A DNA stretch of 64,000 nt from Schleiferia thermophila (lineage in GTDB: Bacteria; Bacteroidota; Bacteroidia; Flavobacteriales; Schleiferiaceae). This document shows positions 9,567-18,420 of the stretch, one piece after another; position 1 is the stretch's first letter; each line of letters opens with the position of its first letter. The DNA lies in assembly GCF_003337435.1 (NCBI RefSeq), contig NZ_QPJS01000001.1, positions 822,513 to 886,512 of the forward strand, given 5' to 3'. A model generated the notes under the pieces. The model worked only from the letters and a program-made list of their open reading frames with translations. It had not been told where the DNA came from and did not search any database. A program made the position numbers and the translations under genes.

Positions 9567-10197
9567 ATTGAAGGATGTTGCATCCCATTTTTAGTGCTTT
9601 TTGGCGAACTTCTTCAGGATTGTTGTGTACTTCCTGGTCTTCCCAACCATTTCCCAGGTCTGTTTCATAGGTGTAGAGCAAAACGATTCTTCCGTTGTGA
9701 AAAATGGCGAAAGCCTGAGCGGGTTTGCCATCGTGTTCGTGAATTTTCGGAATGTTTTTAAAAGGAAATTTTTGGGTGAAAATCGGATGAAAATCCGGTA
9801 GCAATTCTAGTTTTTTTTCGGGAAATAATTTTTGAATTTCCCTCCTGACATAGGGGTCCATTCCGTAGTTATCGTCAATGTGTAGAAATCCTCCGTTCAA
9901 CAGGTATTTTCTAAGATTTTTTACGTCGTTTTCGGTGAAAAAAATATTGCCATGACCTGTAGCATGAAGAAAGGGGTAGTTGAACAAGTCGGCCGACGAA
10001 GGTTCTACCACATCAGGTTCGGGGTGAATACGGGCGGGCAGGTGTTCGTTGCAGAATTTTATCAGATTTGGTAAGGAGGTAGGGTTGGCATACCAATCGC
10101 CCCCACCGGCGTATTTTAAGACGGCTATTTTAAGTGCCTGAGCAGCAGCGCCAAAGTGAACCAATGCCGATAGTACCAAAATCAAAGCAGTTTTCAT
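9544..10197 (-). CDS. DUF4159 domain exported protein
   Basis: A 217-residue protein with a cleavable signal peptide (about residues 1-19, ending GAAAQ). The DUF4159 domain fills the rest: KYAGGGDWYANPTSLPNL near the start, then LHATGHGNIFFTENDVKNLRKYLLNGGFLHIDDNYG (given here as several short blocks: HATGHGNI, GGFLHIDDN), and FHNGRIVLLYTYETDLGNGWED. The fold resembles a glutamine-amidotransferase-like Rossmann domain. The biochemical role is not established; in other bacteria DUF4159 proteins occur with MoxR/BatA-type membrane complexes, which are not present here. It lies four bases after the lolD-like gene and overlaps the methyltransferase gene. Confidence 0.85.
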   Translation of the reverse strand: MKTALILVLSALVHFGAAAQALKIAVLKYAGGGDWYANPTSLPNLIKFCNEHLPARIHPEPDVVEPSSADLFNYPFLHATGHGNIFFTENDVKNLRKYLLNGGFLHIDDNYGMDPYVRREIQKLFPEKKLELLPDFHPIFTQKFPFKNIPKIHEHDGKPAQAFAIFHNGRIVLLYTYETDLGNGWEDQEVHNNPEEVRQKALKMGCNILQYVFNYSL

Positions 10198-10200
10198 ATG

Positions 10201-10860
10201 CTACTGGATCTTCCCATCCCGTAAAAATATGATCTCATCTGAGGATCTGGCTAAGTTTTCATTGTGAGTTACAATCAGAAAAGTTATTCCCAATTCTGAG
10301 TTGAGGTCTTTAAAAATTTGGATAATGTGTTCTGTGTTTTTGGTGTCAAGATTGCCCGTTGGTTCATCGGCCATTACGATTTTTGGATGATTGATAAGTG
10401 CCCTTGCTATGGCAACCCGCTGCTGTTCGCCTCCGCTAAGTTGAGCGGGTTTGTGTTTTAATCTGTGAGATAGCCCGGTTTTCTCTAGCCAGTAAATGGC
10501 TTTTTGTTCTGCTTCTTTTTTTCCGAGGCCGGAAATCATGGCCGGAATGGCGACATTTTCAACTGCTGTAAACTCAGGCAGCAGATGATGAAACTGAAAA
10601 ACAAAGCCGATTTCTTTGTTTTTCAGGGCTGCAAGTTTTTTTTCTGATAGGGAAGCATAGGCTACATCTTCAAAAAATACGTCTCCTGTATCGGCTTTTT
10701 CCAGTGCTCCCAGGATGCTGAGAAGTGTACTTTTCCCAGCACCGGATGGGCCTACAATGGACACGATTCTGCTTTTAGGAATGGATACGGAAATGTCGTT
10801 AAGGACTTTGACCGTTCCGTATGTTTTTGAAATGTTTTTGGCTCTGATCAAAGAGGTCAA
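10201..10860 (-). CDS. LolD-like ABC transporter ATP-binding protein
   Basis: A 219-residue ATPase with Walker A GPSGAGKS (about residues 37-44), Q-loop FQFHHLLPEF, signature LSGGEQQR, Walker B IVMADEPTGNLD and the switch histidine in LIVTHN. The 'FHHLLPEF' Q-loop region and 'TGNLDT' are typical of the LolD/MacB class, which powers lipoprotein release or MacB-type exporters, not of CcmA. The start overlaps ccmF by four bases, so it is coupled to the cytochrome c genes, yet no permease (LolC/E or CcmB) is in view. The permease is presumably elsewhere. CcmA remains a less likely alternative suggested only by the position. Confidence 0.85.
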   Translation of the reverse strand: MTSLIRAKNISKTYGTVKVLNDISVSIPKSRIVSIVGPSGAGKSTLLSILGALEKADTGDVFFEDVAYASLSEKKLAALKNKEIGFVFQFHHLLPEFTAVENVAIPAMISGLGKKEAEQKAIYWLEKTGLSHRLKHKPAQLSGGEQQRVAIARALINHPKIVMADEPTGNLDTKNTEHIIQIFKDLNSELGITFLIVTHNENLARSSDEIIFLRDGKIQ

Positions 10861-13286
10861 TTTTTTCTGAGTTTATTTCGCTGATAGACGGCTAAAAAAA
10901 TCCCAAAGGTCATCATGATGATACCAGCCCATAACAAATTAATGGCCGGGAAGATGATGGCTTTCATAATGATAAAATCCGGTCCATCGTCGAGTTTTTT
11001 CCACGTGGTGAAAACAAGTTTGTTTTTTTCCTGGTCGATGTCCTTGAACCGTATTTTGATGCCAGCATCTTCAGATTCGGCATCAAGGTGATTGACCACT
11101 CCGTGTTCGTCAATAAAATACTTGGGCCTTAATTCATATCGATTGCCCACTGCTGAAATCAGACGAACTACTGCTTCGACTGAAACGGTTTTTATTTCAC
11201 CGGTTTTCAGGTCGCGGGTCGTATTGCCTAAAATGCTATCCAGTACCATAAAATATCTGTCAACGATGAATGTATCGCCTTTGCTTATCATAAATTCCAT
11301 TTCGTCTCCATACCCATCGGGTGAATTTCTGTTTTGTACGTCTGAAGCATAGGAGAGAAAAGTATATATGTCGTTATGTAAATAGTGCTTGGTTCCTGGT
11401 TCTGCTACCAAACCCATTCGGTCATTGATTTGAATGTGGGGAACCACGCTAAATGCGGGCCTGAGTTGTTCTCCATCAGGTTGAAGAAAGTCAATTTTGT
11501 AATACCTTCTGTAATTTTCCTGCCATACATCGGTCCAAACCAGATAATACGGGTTCATGCTGATGGTATCTCCCTTTTCTAACAAAACATTTTCACTTGC
11601 CGGAATATTTTCCGCAATGTAGGTGCGGTTTTTTGAAATGATTTTTTGGTTGGCCTGGCTGATCACTGTTCCCAGCATCATGAGCCCGAAGCCTGCATGT
11701 GCTACCGATGGACCTGATACAGTCCATTTACCTCTAGCGAGTCTAAGCCAGTAATCCAGGTTGGCAAAGAATGCCCATGCCGATGTAAATGTGAAGAGAG
11801 TATGCAGGGGATGTTTCCACATATCGAAGAAGGAGGCAAAAAATACTGTCACTACAAGGCTAATAGCGGCAGAGGTTGTTATGCTTTTCCAAAATCGCCC
11901 TGCCTTTTTTTGCCGGTAACCAAAAAACTGACCTACTGCCATCAGCAGTGTGATGATTATGGCAAAGGGCAGTTGGAACGAGTTGTAATGCTGGATGGCA
12001 TCCACTGGAGGGGCCATGTTTTCACTCAGTAACTTAACCAGACCTTCGGGTCCAATCAGCTTATTCAGTACAGGAATGGAAGTGCTGAATATGATTTGGA
12101 AACCAGAAACGAGCAATATTAAGGCACCCACAAACATCCAGAACTCTCTGCTGTAGAAAGTCTCGTCTTCCGATTTGTCAGGGATCTCCTTATATCTAAG
12201 ACCAAAAAATACAAAAGGGATGATGAGGAAAAACAGGAGAAGCGCCAGAAGCTGCCCGTTGAGCCCTAGATCTACAAAGGAGTGAACGGAAGCATCGCCC
12301 AATACTCCGCTTCTGGTGAGAAACGTGGAATAAAGTATAAAAAAATACGTCAGAAATATCATCCAATAGCTGGTGCGCAGTGCAGTGCCTTTTGTCCGGG
12401 CTATCATCATCAAATGTGCAGCGGCTGCCAATGTAAGCCAGGGAACCAAAGAAGCATTTTCGACTGGATCCCAAGCCCAGAAACCACCAAAACTCAAAGA
12501 TTCATAAGCCCAGGCTCCACCCATAAGGATACCGGCACCTAAAATTCCCAAAGAAAAATAAGTCCATGGCAAAGCTGGCATTAACCATTCTTTGTATTCA
12601 CGACTGATCAGGGATCCAAAAGCAAACGCAAATGGAATAACTGTAGAGGCAAATCCCAGAAATAGGGTAGGGGGGTGAATCGTCATCCACCAGTTTTGAA
12701 GTAAAGGGTTTAAACCCCGTCCGTCCATAAATCCGGGAAGTTTTTGCAGGTAATCTTCCATTTGTGTCCAGGGAAGCCCAATGTTTTCCGGCAATTCTCT
12801 GATCAAGACAAAGGGGGAACTTCCGATTTTTACCCCAAAGGGATAAACTCCCAGAATCATGGACACCAAAAAAGACTGAACCAAGAGCGATATGAGCAAT
12901 ACCGGTGTTTCAAACTTGTGATTGGTCAAAGTAAATACCAGTAAAAGTACCACATGCCAAAACATCCAGAGAATAAAACTACCCTCCTGACCTTCCCAGA
13001 ATGCTGAGAATATGTAGCGGTTTTCGAGACTTCTACTCGTGTGCTTCCAGGCATAGTCGTATTCAAAATAATGGCCTGAAAGCATAACAAGCATCAATGC
13101 CACTACTGATATAATGGAAAATGCATGGATGTAAAACATCCACCTGCCTGTTTGCTGGTAATACTCTGATTTTTTCTGTATATGCAAATAATAAAACAGT
13201 GCAGATAACAAAGCACTTACAAGCGCAAGAGAAGTAAATAGTCTTCCGGCTTCTCCAATCCACGTAGCTTCCCCGATGTACTTCAT
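10857..13286 (-). CDS. ccmF: Cytochrome c haem lyase component CcmF/CcsA-type
   Basis: An 809-residue multi-spanning membrane protein with the haem-handling WWD signature GGFWAWDPVENASLVPWL (about residues 265-282) and the conserved WTYFSLGILGAGILMGGAWAY segment just before it. The 'GLNPLLQNWWMTIHPPTLF' block is also typical of CcmF. About 15 membrane helices can be counted, followed by a long periplasmic C-terminal domain and a last helix near 785. CcmF takes haem from holo-CcmE and attaches it to apocytochrome c. The gene follows ccmE after 10 bases and overlaps lolD. The length is longer than the ~650 residues of proteobacterial CcmF because of the periplasmic C-terminal part. Confidence 0.93.
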   Translation of the reverse strand: MKYIGEATWIGEAGRLFTSLALVSALLSALFYYLHIQKKSEYYQQTGRWMFYIHAFSIISVVALMLVMLSGHYFEYDYAWKHTSRSLENRYIFSAFWEGQEGSFILWMFWHVVLLLVFTLTNHKFETPVLLISLLVQSFLVSMILGVYPFGVKIGSSPFVLIRELPENIGLPWTQMEDYLQKLPGFMDGRGLNPLLQNWWMTIHPPTLFLGFASTVIPFAFAFGSLISREYKEWLMPALPWTYFSLGILGAGILMGGAWAYESLSFGGFWAWDPVENASLVPWLTLAAAAHLMMIARTKGTALRTSYWMIFLTYFFILYSTFLTRSGVLGDASVHSFVDLGLNGQLLALLLFFLIIPFVFFGLRYKEIPDKSEDETFYSREFWMFVGALILLVSGFQIIFSTSIPVLNKLIGPEGLVKLLSENMAPPVDAIQHYNSFQLPFAIIITLLMAVGQFFGYRQKKAGRFWKSITTSAAISLVVTVFFASFFDMWKHPLHTLFTFTSAWAFFANLDYWLRLARGKWTVSGPSVAHAGFGLMMLGTVISQANQKIISKNRTYIAENIPASENVLLEKGDTISMNPYYLVWTDVWQENYRRYYKIDFLQPDGEQLRPAFSVVPHIQINDRMGLVAEPGTKHYLHNDIYTFLSYASDVQNRNSPDGYGDEMEFMISKGDTFIVDRYFMVLDSILGNTTRDLKTGEIKTVSVEAVVRLISAVGNRYELRPKYFIDEHGVVNHLDAESEDAGIKIRFKDIDQEKNKLVFTTWKKLDDGPDFIIMKAIIFPAINLLWAGIIMMTFGIFLAVYQRNKLRKN

Positions 13287-13296
13287 AACAGCCGAA

Positions 13297-13677
13297 TTAT
13301 TCTTCCAATTTATTTTGTTCGTTGTATTTTGATGGACATTTTAGCAAGATATCGTCTGCGATAAAAGCGGTATCCGTTGCAAAACCTTTCATAGTGATAT
13401 CTTCACTGCGCTCAAAGTCAGTAGGTTTTGGCTTAAAATAAAGGACTTTTCTAGATTCGCCTTCCTTGTCAATGGCGTAGAAGGAAAATACACCTGCTCT
13501 GGCATCAAAGTCCATTGGTTTGTCCCGGTTGAGCTGACCTATTACCGTATACACTTTGCCGGGGTTCTTCTCAGCTTTTTCAAATGTGACATATGTACTT
13601 GAATCACTAATCGTAGCTACTACTGCACCGATTGCAACGGCGATAAAAATCAGCAGCAGTATGTTAGATTTTTTCAT
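13297..13677 (-). CDS. ccmE: Haem chaperone CcmE, Cys-type (CxxxY)
   Basis: A 126-residue protein with an N-terminal membrane anchor (about 5-22) and a small OB-fold domain. CcmE binds haem covalently and hands it to CcmF at the periplasmic face. The usual haem ligand is the histidine of HxxxY; here the motif is CPSKY, with Cys114 and Tyr118. Such CxxxY forms are known from archaea and Desulfovibrio-type systems that lack CcmG/CcmH. Its place between ccmD-like and ccmF supports the call, as do the length and the VIGQLNRD and FYAIDKEGE beta strands. Confidence 0.88.
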   Translation of the reverse strand: MKKSNILLLIFIAVAIGAVVATISDSSTYVTFEKAEKNPGKVYTVIGQLNRDKPMDFDARAGVFSFYAIDKEGESRKVLYFKPKPTDFERSEDITMKGFATDTAFIADDILLKCPSKYNEQNKLEE

Positions 13678-13700
13678 CTTTTGATTGCTAAAAATATTGG

Positions 13701-13907
13701 CTATTTTTTTTCAAGTTTACTTATTCGTTTATCTAAATATACAAGGTATGAAATTAACCCGCCCAATACCAGAAGACAAACGATAACCACTACATAAATT
13801 TTGCCTTCAGCACGCAGTGTATCGGCCATTTCCACTTCCATAGCCTGAGCACTTGCCGATAGAGCAATGAGCCAGAAAAATACAAAAGTTAAAAGTCTGC
13901 AGTTCAT
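13701..13907 (-). CDS. CcmD-like small membrane protein
   Basis: A 68-residue protein with a signal-like N-terminus (about 1-20, ending SASAQA), one further membrane segment (about 36-58, VYVVVIVCLLVLGGLISYLVY) and a lysine-rich tail. Size, topology and position between ccmC and ccmE identify it as the CcmD equivalent, which in System I helps release holo-CcmE from the CcmC complex. Sequence similarity to proteobacterial CcmD is weak and the call depends on context. The start overlaps the ccmC stop by four bases. Confidence 0.75.
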   Translation of the reverse strand: MNCRLLTFVFFWLIALSASAQAMEVEMADTLRAEGKIYVVVIVCLLVLGGLISYLVYLDKRISKLEKK

Positions 13908-14623
13908 TTTTTAATACTAATTGTTTTACGGGCTGATGGTTCAAATTGACTGACCGATTTAAAATTCATTTTGTCCTCTAATCGGTATAGCCTGATTTTT
14001 AAATCAAGAATCCAAACAGCGATAAGCGTCCATCCGATTACAGCTGGATAGAATACCATTCGCATTCGATTGTCCAGATCGTAGGAACTAAATGCGGGAT
14101 TTCCACCGTTTCCGGGATGTAAACTATCAGTAAGGCGTGGCAATATTTGGATGAAGACAATCATGATAACAAAGGCAAATACATTGTAAACGGCTGAAAT
14201 TCTGGCTTTTTTGTCCTTGTCATCTACAGAACCTCTCAGGACAAAGTACGCCAAATAAGCTAATAAACTGACAGCTGCTCCGTTGAGTTTTGGATCGTTT
14301 ACCCAGAAAGCCCCCCATGTAAATCTTGCCCAAATCATTCCGGTTAATATCCCAATTACAGCTAATAATATACCAACCTGAGCCGATGATTGGGCAATCA
14401 GGTCGTTTTTCAAATCGAAATTGCAGAGATATTTAATGCTGTAGATAAGGCTTACCGCAAGTAAAATCAACATAGCCATCCACATCGTTACATGGAAATA
14501 GAGATTTCGAATGGTCTCATTTAAAATCGGCAGCCGTGGAACATCGCCCAAAAACCCAATCACTATGGTGTAAAACACCAAAACAACCCCAAGGATTTTC
14601 CACCAATATTTTCTGACTGCCAT
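13904..14623 (-). CDS. ccmC: Haem handling protein CcmC
   Basis: A 239-residue protein with six predicted membrane helices. The WWD-type motif reads WGAFWVNDPKLNGAA (about residues 104-118), the form common in Bacteroidota, where Asn replaces the second Trp and Lys the Arg of WGTWWVWDARLTS. Histidines that would ligate haem are seen in NLYFHVTMWM (before the motif) and in DSLHPGNGG (after it). CcmC loads haem onto CcmE. It is the first gene of the minus-strand ccm run and has a promoter immediately upstream. No ccmB or ccmA precedes it: the next gene upstream, purM, is divergent. Confidence 0.92.
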   Translation of the reverse strand: MAVRKYWWKILGVVLVFYTIVIGFLGDVPRLPILNETIRNLYFHVTMWMAMLILLAVSLIYSIKYLCNFDLKNDLIAQSSAQVGILLAVIGILTGMIWARFTWGAFWVNDPKLNGAAVSLLAYLAYFVLRGSVDDKDKKARISAVYNVFAFVIMIVFIQILPRLTDSLHPGNGGNPAFSSYDLDNRMRMVFYPAVIGWTLIAVWILDLKIRLYRLEDKMNFKSVSQFEPSARKTISIKK

Positions 14624-14634
14624 AATTTTTTTTG

Positions 14635-14642
14635 CAAATATA
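14635..14642 (-). promoter_or_regulatory. -7 promoter element (TATATTTG) of the ccm operon
   Basis: The minus strand reads TATATTTG, 11 bases upstream of the ccmC ATG. The predicted transcript start is about five bases before the ATG, so the message would be almost leaderless. No clear -33 element. Confidence 0.5.
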
Positions 14643-14818
14643 CTATTGTGTAAAAGGCTTAAATTTTCCAGAATATTGATTGATAAGAGCGTTCGATGAT
14701 TTATAGATTATTTAAAAGAAAGCGTTTACCGAACCTCACCCCCCGACCAGAAGGAGGTCTTATTGTCAGCGGACTTATAATTGCTTTAGGGTTGATGCAA
14801 TTCTGTAAACTGTTGAAG

Positions 14819-14826
14819 TAATTTTG
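14819..14826 (+). promoter_or_regulatory. -7 promoter element (TAATTTTG) at purM
   Basis: TAATTTTG ends five bases before the purM ATG at 14832. If used, the transcript would start at or next to the ATG. No -33 TTTG is found at the usual distance, so this is a weaker match than others in the window. Confidence 0.35.
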
Positions 14827-14831
14827 CCCTC

Positions 14832-16013
14832 ATGTTTTCAAAAGAGTCATCTCACTACCTCAGAAGAGGTGTTTCAGCCAGCAAAGACGATGTTCATTCC
14901 GCGATTAAAAACCTGGATAAAGGTCTTTTTCCAAAGGCCTTTTGTAAAATAGTACCCGATTATTTGTCAGGTGACGAGGAATTTTGTCTCGCTATGCATG
15001 CCGATGGTGCCGGTACTAAATCCTCCCTTGCCTTCGCATATTGGCGCGAAACCGGTAACGTAAATGTATGGAAAGGAATAGCCTGGGATGCTCTGGTGAT
15101 GAATATTGACGATTTGCTATGTATAGGGGCTACCGGTCCATTTTTAGTCAGCAGTACCATTGGCCGAAATAAGCGGTTAATTCCAGGTGAGATCATCAGC
15201 CGCATTATCAAAGGTAATGAAGAATTCTGTCAGATGATGAGCCAGTTCGGAATCGAGGTGCATCTCACAGGCGGAGAAACTGCCGATGTAGGTGACTTGG
15301 TCCGAACCATCATTGTAGACTCCACCGTGATTACCAGGTTGAAAAAAAGCCAGGTAATCGATAATGGTAACATTAAACCCGGACTTTCCATCGTGGGCCT
15401 ATCCTCCTTTGGCCAATCAACCTATGAAGAAAATTACAACTCCGGAATTGGCAGCAACGGACTTACAGCTGCTCGCCACGATCTTTTTCACAGTTATCTG
15501 AAAGATATATATCCTCAGACGTATGACCCAGATCTTGAACCAAATCTCATATACACCGGACCTTATCGTTTGACCGATAAATTGGAAGGCACACCACTTG
15601 ATTTTGGGAGTGCAGTCCTGAGCCCCACACGGACTTATGCGCCGGTGATAAAAGCCGTACTAGAGGCATGTAAATCTCACATTTATGGTATGGTCCACTG
15701 CAGCGGAGGCGGACAAACCAAAATTCTGAATTTTATCGAAAACGCACATGTGATCAAAGACAACCTCTTTGATACACCTCCCCTTTTCAAGGCTATTCAA
15801 AAAGTTGCTGGACTTTCCTGGAGGGAGATGTACACCATTTACAATATGGGGCATCGAATGGAAATCTACTGCGACCCTCAGGTGGCTGATCTGATTGTTA
15901 AAATCTCAGAAGAATTCAATATCGAAGCCAAAATAATCGGACGGGTAGAGCCCTCAGCAAATGGTAAAAAATTAACGTTAATTACCCCAACAGAAACCTT
16001 ACAGTATCGCTAA
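14832..16013 (+). CDS. purM: Phosphoribosylformylglycinamidine cyclo-ligase PurM
   Basis: PurM closes formylglycinamidine ribonucleotide to aminoimidazole ribonucleotide, the fifth step of purine synthesis. The 393-residue protein has the glycine-rich ATP-binding start ([16 protein letters not shown]), [14 protein letters not shown] (about residues 57-70), [11 protein letters not shown] (near 92), the [11 protein letters not shown] block (near 138) and [12 protein letters not shown] in the C-terminal half. It is longer than the ~345 residues of E. coli PurM but within the range of Bacteroidota versions. It is followed after eight bases by prfA, so purM-prfA-pyrF form a tight operon joining purine synthesis, translation termination and pyrimidine synthesis. 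Confidence 0.94.
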   Translation: MFSKESSHYLRRGVSASKDDVHSAIKNLDKGLFPKAFCKIVPDYLSGDEEFCLAMHADGAGTKSSLAFAYWRETGNVNVWKGIAWDALVMNIDDLLCIGATGPFLVSSTIGRNKRLIPGEIISRIIKGNEEFCQMMSQFGIEVHLTGGETADVGDLVRTIIVDSTVITRLKKSQVIDNGNIKPGLSIVGLSSFGQSTYEENYNSGIGSNGLTAARHDLFHSYLKDIYPQTYDPDLEPNLIYTGPYRLTDKLEGTPLDFGSAVLSPTRTYAPVIKAVLEACKSHIYGMVHCSGGGQTKILNFIENAHVIKDNLFDTPPLFKAIQKVAGLSWREMYTIYNMGHRMEIYCDPQVADLIVKISEEFNIEAKIIGRVEPSANGKKLTLITPTETLQYR

Positions 16014-16021
16014 AAGAATCT

Positions 16022-17104
16022 ATGGACTCATTAGTTGAAAAATTAAATGCACTGGAGTTGAAATTCCAGGATATTGCGGACCAAATCGTCCAACCTCATA
16101 TCATTGCAGACCAGAAAAGATACATTCAACTCAACAGAGAATACAGAGAGCTCGAGGCAATAGTAGAGAAGGGCAGACAGTACAAACGGCTTTTCGAATC
16201 GATACAAGAAGCCAAAGAAATTTTAAAAAATGAAAAGGACAGTGAACTGAAGGAAATGGCAATGATGGAAATCGAAGAAGGTGAACCGAAACTCGAGCAA
16301 CTCAGAGAAGAAATCAGATTGCTGCTGCTGCCTAAAGATCCAGAAGACTCCAGAGGATGCACTGTGGAGATCAGAGCTGGCACCGGAGGTGATGAAGCAG
16401 CTATTTTTGCCGGTGACCTCTTTCGAATGTACTCCAAATATTGTGAAAAAAGAGGATGGAAAATAGAAGTACTCGACTACAACGAAGGTACCGCCGGAGG
16501 CTATAAGGAAATTATCTTCAAAGTAAACGGAGAGGGAGCCTACGGAGTATTGAAATACGAATCAGGTGTGCACAGGGTTCAACGGGTACCCCAGACCGAG
16601 ACACAAGGCAGGGTGCATACATCAGCTGCCACTGTAGCCGTATTGCCAGAGGCCGATGAAATTTCATTTGAGCTCAATCCGGCCGATATCGAAATGCAAA
16701 CAGCCAGGTCCGGAGGTGCGGGTGGACAAAACGTCAATAAAGTTGAAACCAAAGTGATGCTCACACATAAACCCACAGGTATAGTGGTCACCTGTCAAGT
16801 CGAGCGTTCACAACATGCAAACAGAGAGCGGGCACTCCAGATGCTCAGAGACAAACTCTTTGAAATCGAGTATACGAAAAGAATGGAAGAAGTAGCTTCC
16901 AAACGAAAAACAATGGTCAGCACCGGTGACAGGTCAGCAAAGATCAGAACCTATAACTATCCTCAAAGCAGAGTCACCGACCACAGAATCGGTTTGACGG
17001 TCTACAATTTGGACGAAGTAATGAATGGAGAACTCTTTAGGTTCTCTCAAGAACTGGAGCTAGCGGAAAATGCCGAACGGCTTAAAGAAAGCGCAGAGAT
17101 CTGA
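16022..17104 (+). CDS. prfA: Peptide chain release factor 1
   Basis: RF1 recognises UAA and UAG stop codons and triggers peptide release. The 360-residue protein has the coiled-coil N-terminal domain (about 1-100), the conserved [11 protein letters not shown] block (about 121-131), [23 protein letters not shown] region (the PxT-type anticodon loop lies at PQT), and the catalytic GGQ at residues 234-236 within [16 protein letters not shown] instead of PAT/PVT is a small variation in the codon-reading tripeptide. The stop overlaps the pyrF start by one base (TGATG). Confidence 0.97.
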   Translation: MDSLVEKLNALELKFQDIADQIVQPHIIADQKRYIQLNREYRELEAIVEKGRQYKRLFESIQEAKEILKNEKDSELKEMAMMEIEEGEPKLEQLREEIRLLLLPKDPEDSRGCTVEIRAGTGGDEAAIFAGDLFRMYSKYCEKRGWKIEVLDYNEGTAGGYKEIIFKVNGEGAYGVLKYESGVHRVQRVPQTETQGRVHTSAATVAVLPEADEISFELNPADIEMQTARSGGAGGQNVNKVETKVMLTHKPTGIVVTCQVERSQHANRERALQMLRDKLFEIEYTKRMEEVASKRKTMVSTGDRSAKIRTYNYPQSRVTDHRIGLTVYNLDEVMNGELFRFSQELELAENAERLKESAEI

Positions 17105-17904
17105 TGTTTACAAAAAACAGCCTCGACCAACTCATCTTAAGCAAGCGAACAGTCCTGTGTGTCGGATTGGATACAGACCCCATGAAAATACCGCCTTGCA
17201 TTACCGGAACATTGCAACAAAGAGTGTTGGAGTTTAACCAAAAAATCATCCATGCCACAGCGCCTCGCTGTGTAGCTTTTAAAATTAATACAGCTTTTTA
17301 TGAAGCAATGGGTCATGAAGGTTGGTATATACTCATGAAAACCGCCCTCTACATCAAAGAGCAATATCCATCTGCTTTTCTAATCGCAGATGCCAAAAGA
17401 GCAGATATAGGCAACACCAGTGAAAAGTACGCACGGGCATTTTTGGAGGAAATGCCTTTTGATGCCATCACAGCATCCCCCTACATGGGTATTGACTCAA
17501 TACAACCATTCTTTAAAGAAGGGAAATACATCATTTTGCTGGCTCTTACGTCCAATAAAGGTGCTATGGATTTTCAGTTGCAGCCTATGGCTGATGGCAG
17601 GCCATTGTATCAACATGTCCTGCAAAAATTTTCAGACCATTACGATGAGGACAAACTCATGTTTGTGGCTGGAGCTACTCATGGAGAAATTTTAAAAGTA
17701 ATTCGCTCCATGGTCCCCGAACATTACTTATTGGTACCTGGTGTAGGTGCTCAGGGCGGAGACCTAAGCCTTACACTGCAGGCCGGCATCAATTCCGCCG
17801 GGGCCGGATTGTTGATCAACTCAAGCAGGGAAATACTCTATGCATCCAATGCCGAAAATTTCTGGGAAGCGGCAGCCATAGTTTCAGAAAAATATGGCAT
17901 TTGA
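17104..17904 (+). CDS. pyrF: Orotidine 5'-phosphate decarboxylase, type 2
   Basis: PyrF decarboxylates OMP to UMP, the last step of de novo pyrimidine synthesis. The 266-residue length and the layout VLCVGLDTDP (residues 17-26), FKINTAFYEAMG, and the catalytic ADAKRADIGNT (about residues 97-107) identify the type 2 class, which is longer than the E. coli form. The phosphate-binding end LLVPGVGAQGGD and GLLINSSREI are clear. It is translationally coupled to prfA. A 230-base gap with its own promoter separates it from the next genes. Confidence 0.95.
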   Translation: MFTKNSLDQLILSKRTVLCVGLDTDPMKIPPCITGTLQQRVLEFNQKIIHATAPRCVAFKINTAFYEAMGHEGWYILMKTALYIKEQYPSAFLIADAKRADIGNTSEKYARAFLEEMPFDAITASPYMGIDSIQPFFKEGKYIILLALTSNKGAMDFQLQPMADGRPLYQHVLQKFSDHYDEDKLMFVAGATHGEILKVIRSMVPEHYLLVPGVGAQGGDLSLTLQAGINSAGAGLLINSSREILYASNAENFWEAAAIVSEKYGI

Positions 17905-18106
17905 ATGGTATATGTAGCTACACTTAATTGAAATACGCTGAAAATCCATTAAGTATATACGTGGAGAGAAATCCTCATCACCAATCTGTTAAATATGTGT
18001 AAGTACAATAGTTAAAATAGTTACATGTATTACAGCATGCCTTATGAATTTCACTTATGTATCCGGGTCATCAGCAGTACGTGTTAAAAACAATTTGGAC
18101 GAGACG

Positions 18107-18136
18107 TTGGAATATTGAATTTGATATGTATTTTTG
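18107..18136 (+). promoter_or_regulatory. Promoter upstream of the small membrane protein gene
   Basis: TTG (18107-18109) and TATTTTTG (18129-18136) are separated by 19 bases, a good Bacteroidota -33/-7 pair. The transcript should start near 18143, which rules out the in-frame TTG at 18134 as a start and supports the ATG at 18158. The rest of the gap 17905-18106 shows no gene or repeat. Confidence 0.55.
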
Positions 18137-18157
18137 CGTTCGTTAATTGGTATTCGA

Positions 18158-18322
18158 ATGATCACATACACGCTCGGTTGGTTTTTATTTCTTTTTGTGT
18201 TTCTCATGGGATTTAGCATGCTGATTTTCCTTTCCCTTTTTATTGGTTATTGGCTCACCCTCATCACCATTGAGCAAATCAATCCGAAGCTAGCGCACAA
18301 AATCATAGGCCACAAAGAGTAA
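18158..18322 (+). CDS. Small two-helix membrane protein, unknown
   Basis: A 54-residue protein that is almost entirely hydrophobic for its first 35 residues (two closely spaced helices, TLGWFLFLFVFLMGF and MLIFLSLFIGYWLTL), then a polar tail ending HKIIGHKE. I do not recognise a family. Support for a real gene comes from the promoter just upstream and the perfect terminator hairpin 27 bases downstream, which frame it as its own short transcript. Confidence 0.55.
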   Translation: MITYTLGWFLFLFVFLMGFSMLIFLSLFIGYWLTLITIEQINPKLAHKIIGHKE

Positions 18323-18348
18323 TTATTCGCCACATATTTACTTGTCTG

Positions 18349-18380
18349 AAAAGAGGCTGTATGCCTCTTTTTGTATTTTT
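18349..18380 (+). terminator. Rho-independent terminator
   Basis: AAAAGAGGC (18349-18357) pairs perfectly with GCCTCTTTT (18363-18371) around a five-base loop and runs into a T-rich tail. It ends the small membrane protein transcript and overlaps the first possible ATG (18361) of the next reading frame. Confidence 0.85.
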
Positions 18381-18420
18381 AACCGCTTCAAAGTGCTTTC
18401 CGGCTAAAAAAGAACAACCC

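Noticed and set aside
10201-10860. CcmA, the haem-exporter ATPase
   Set aside because: The position suggests it, but the Q-loop and Walker B surroundings are those of LolD-type ATPases and there is no CcmB.
18361-18420. Upstream start for the membrane protein gene at 18421
   Set aside because: The ATG at 18361 is inside the loop and arm of a perfect terminator hairpin.
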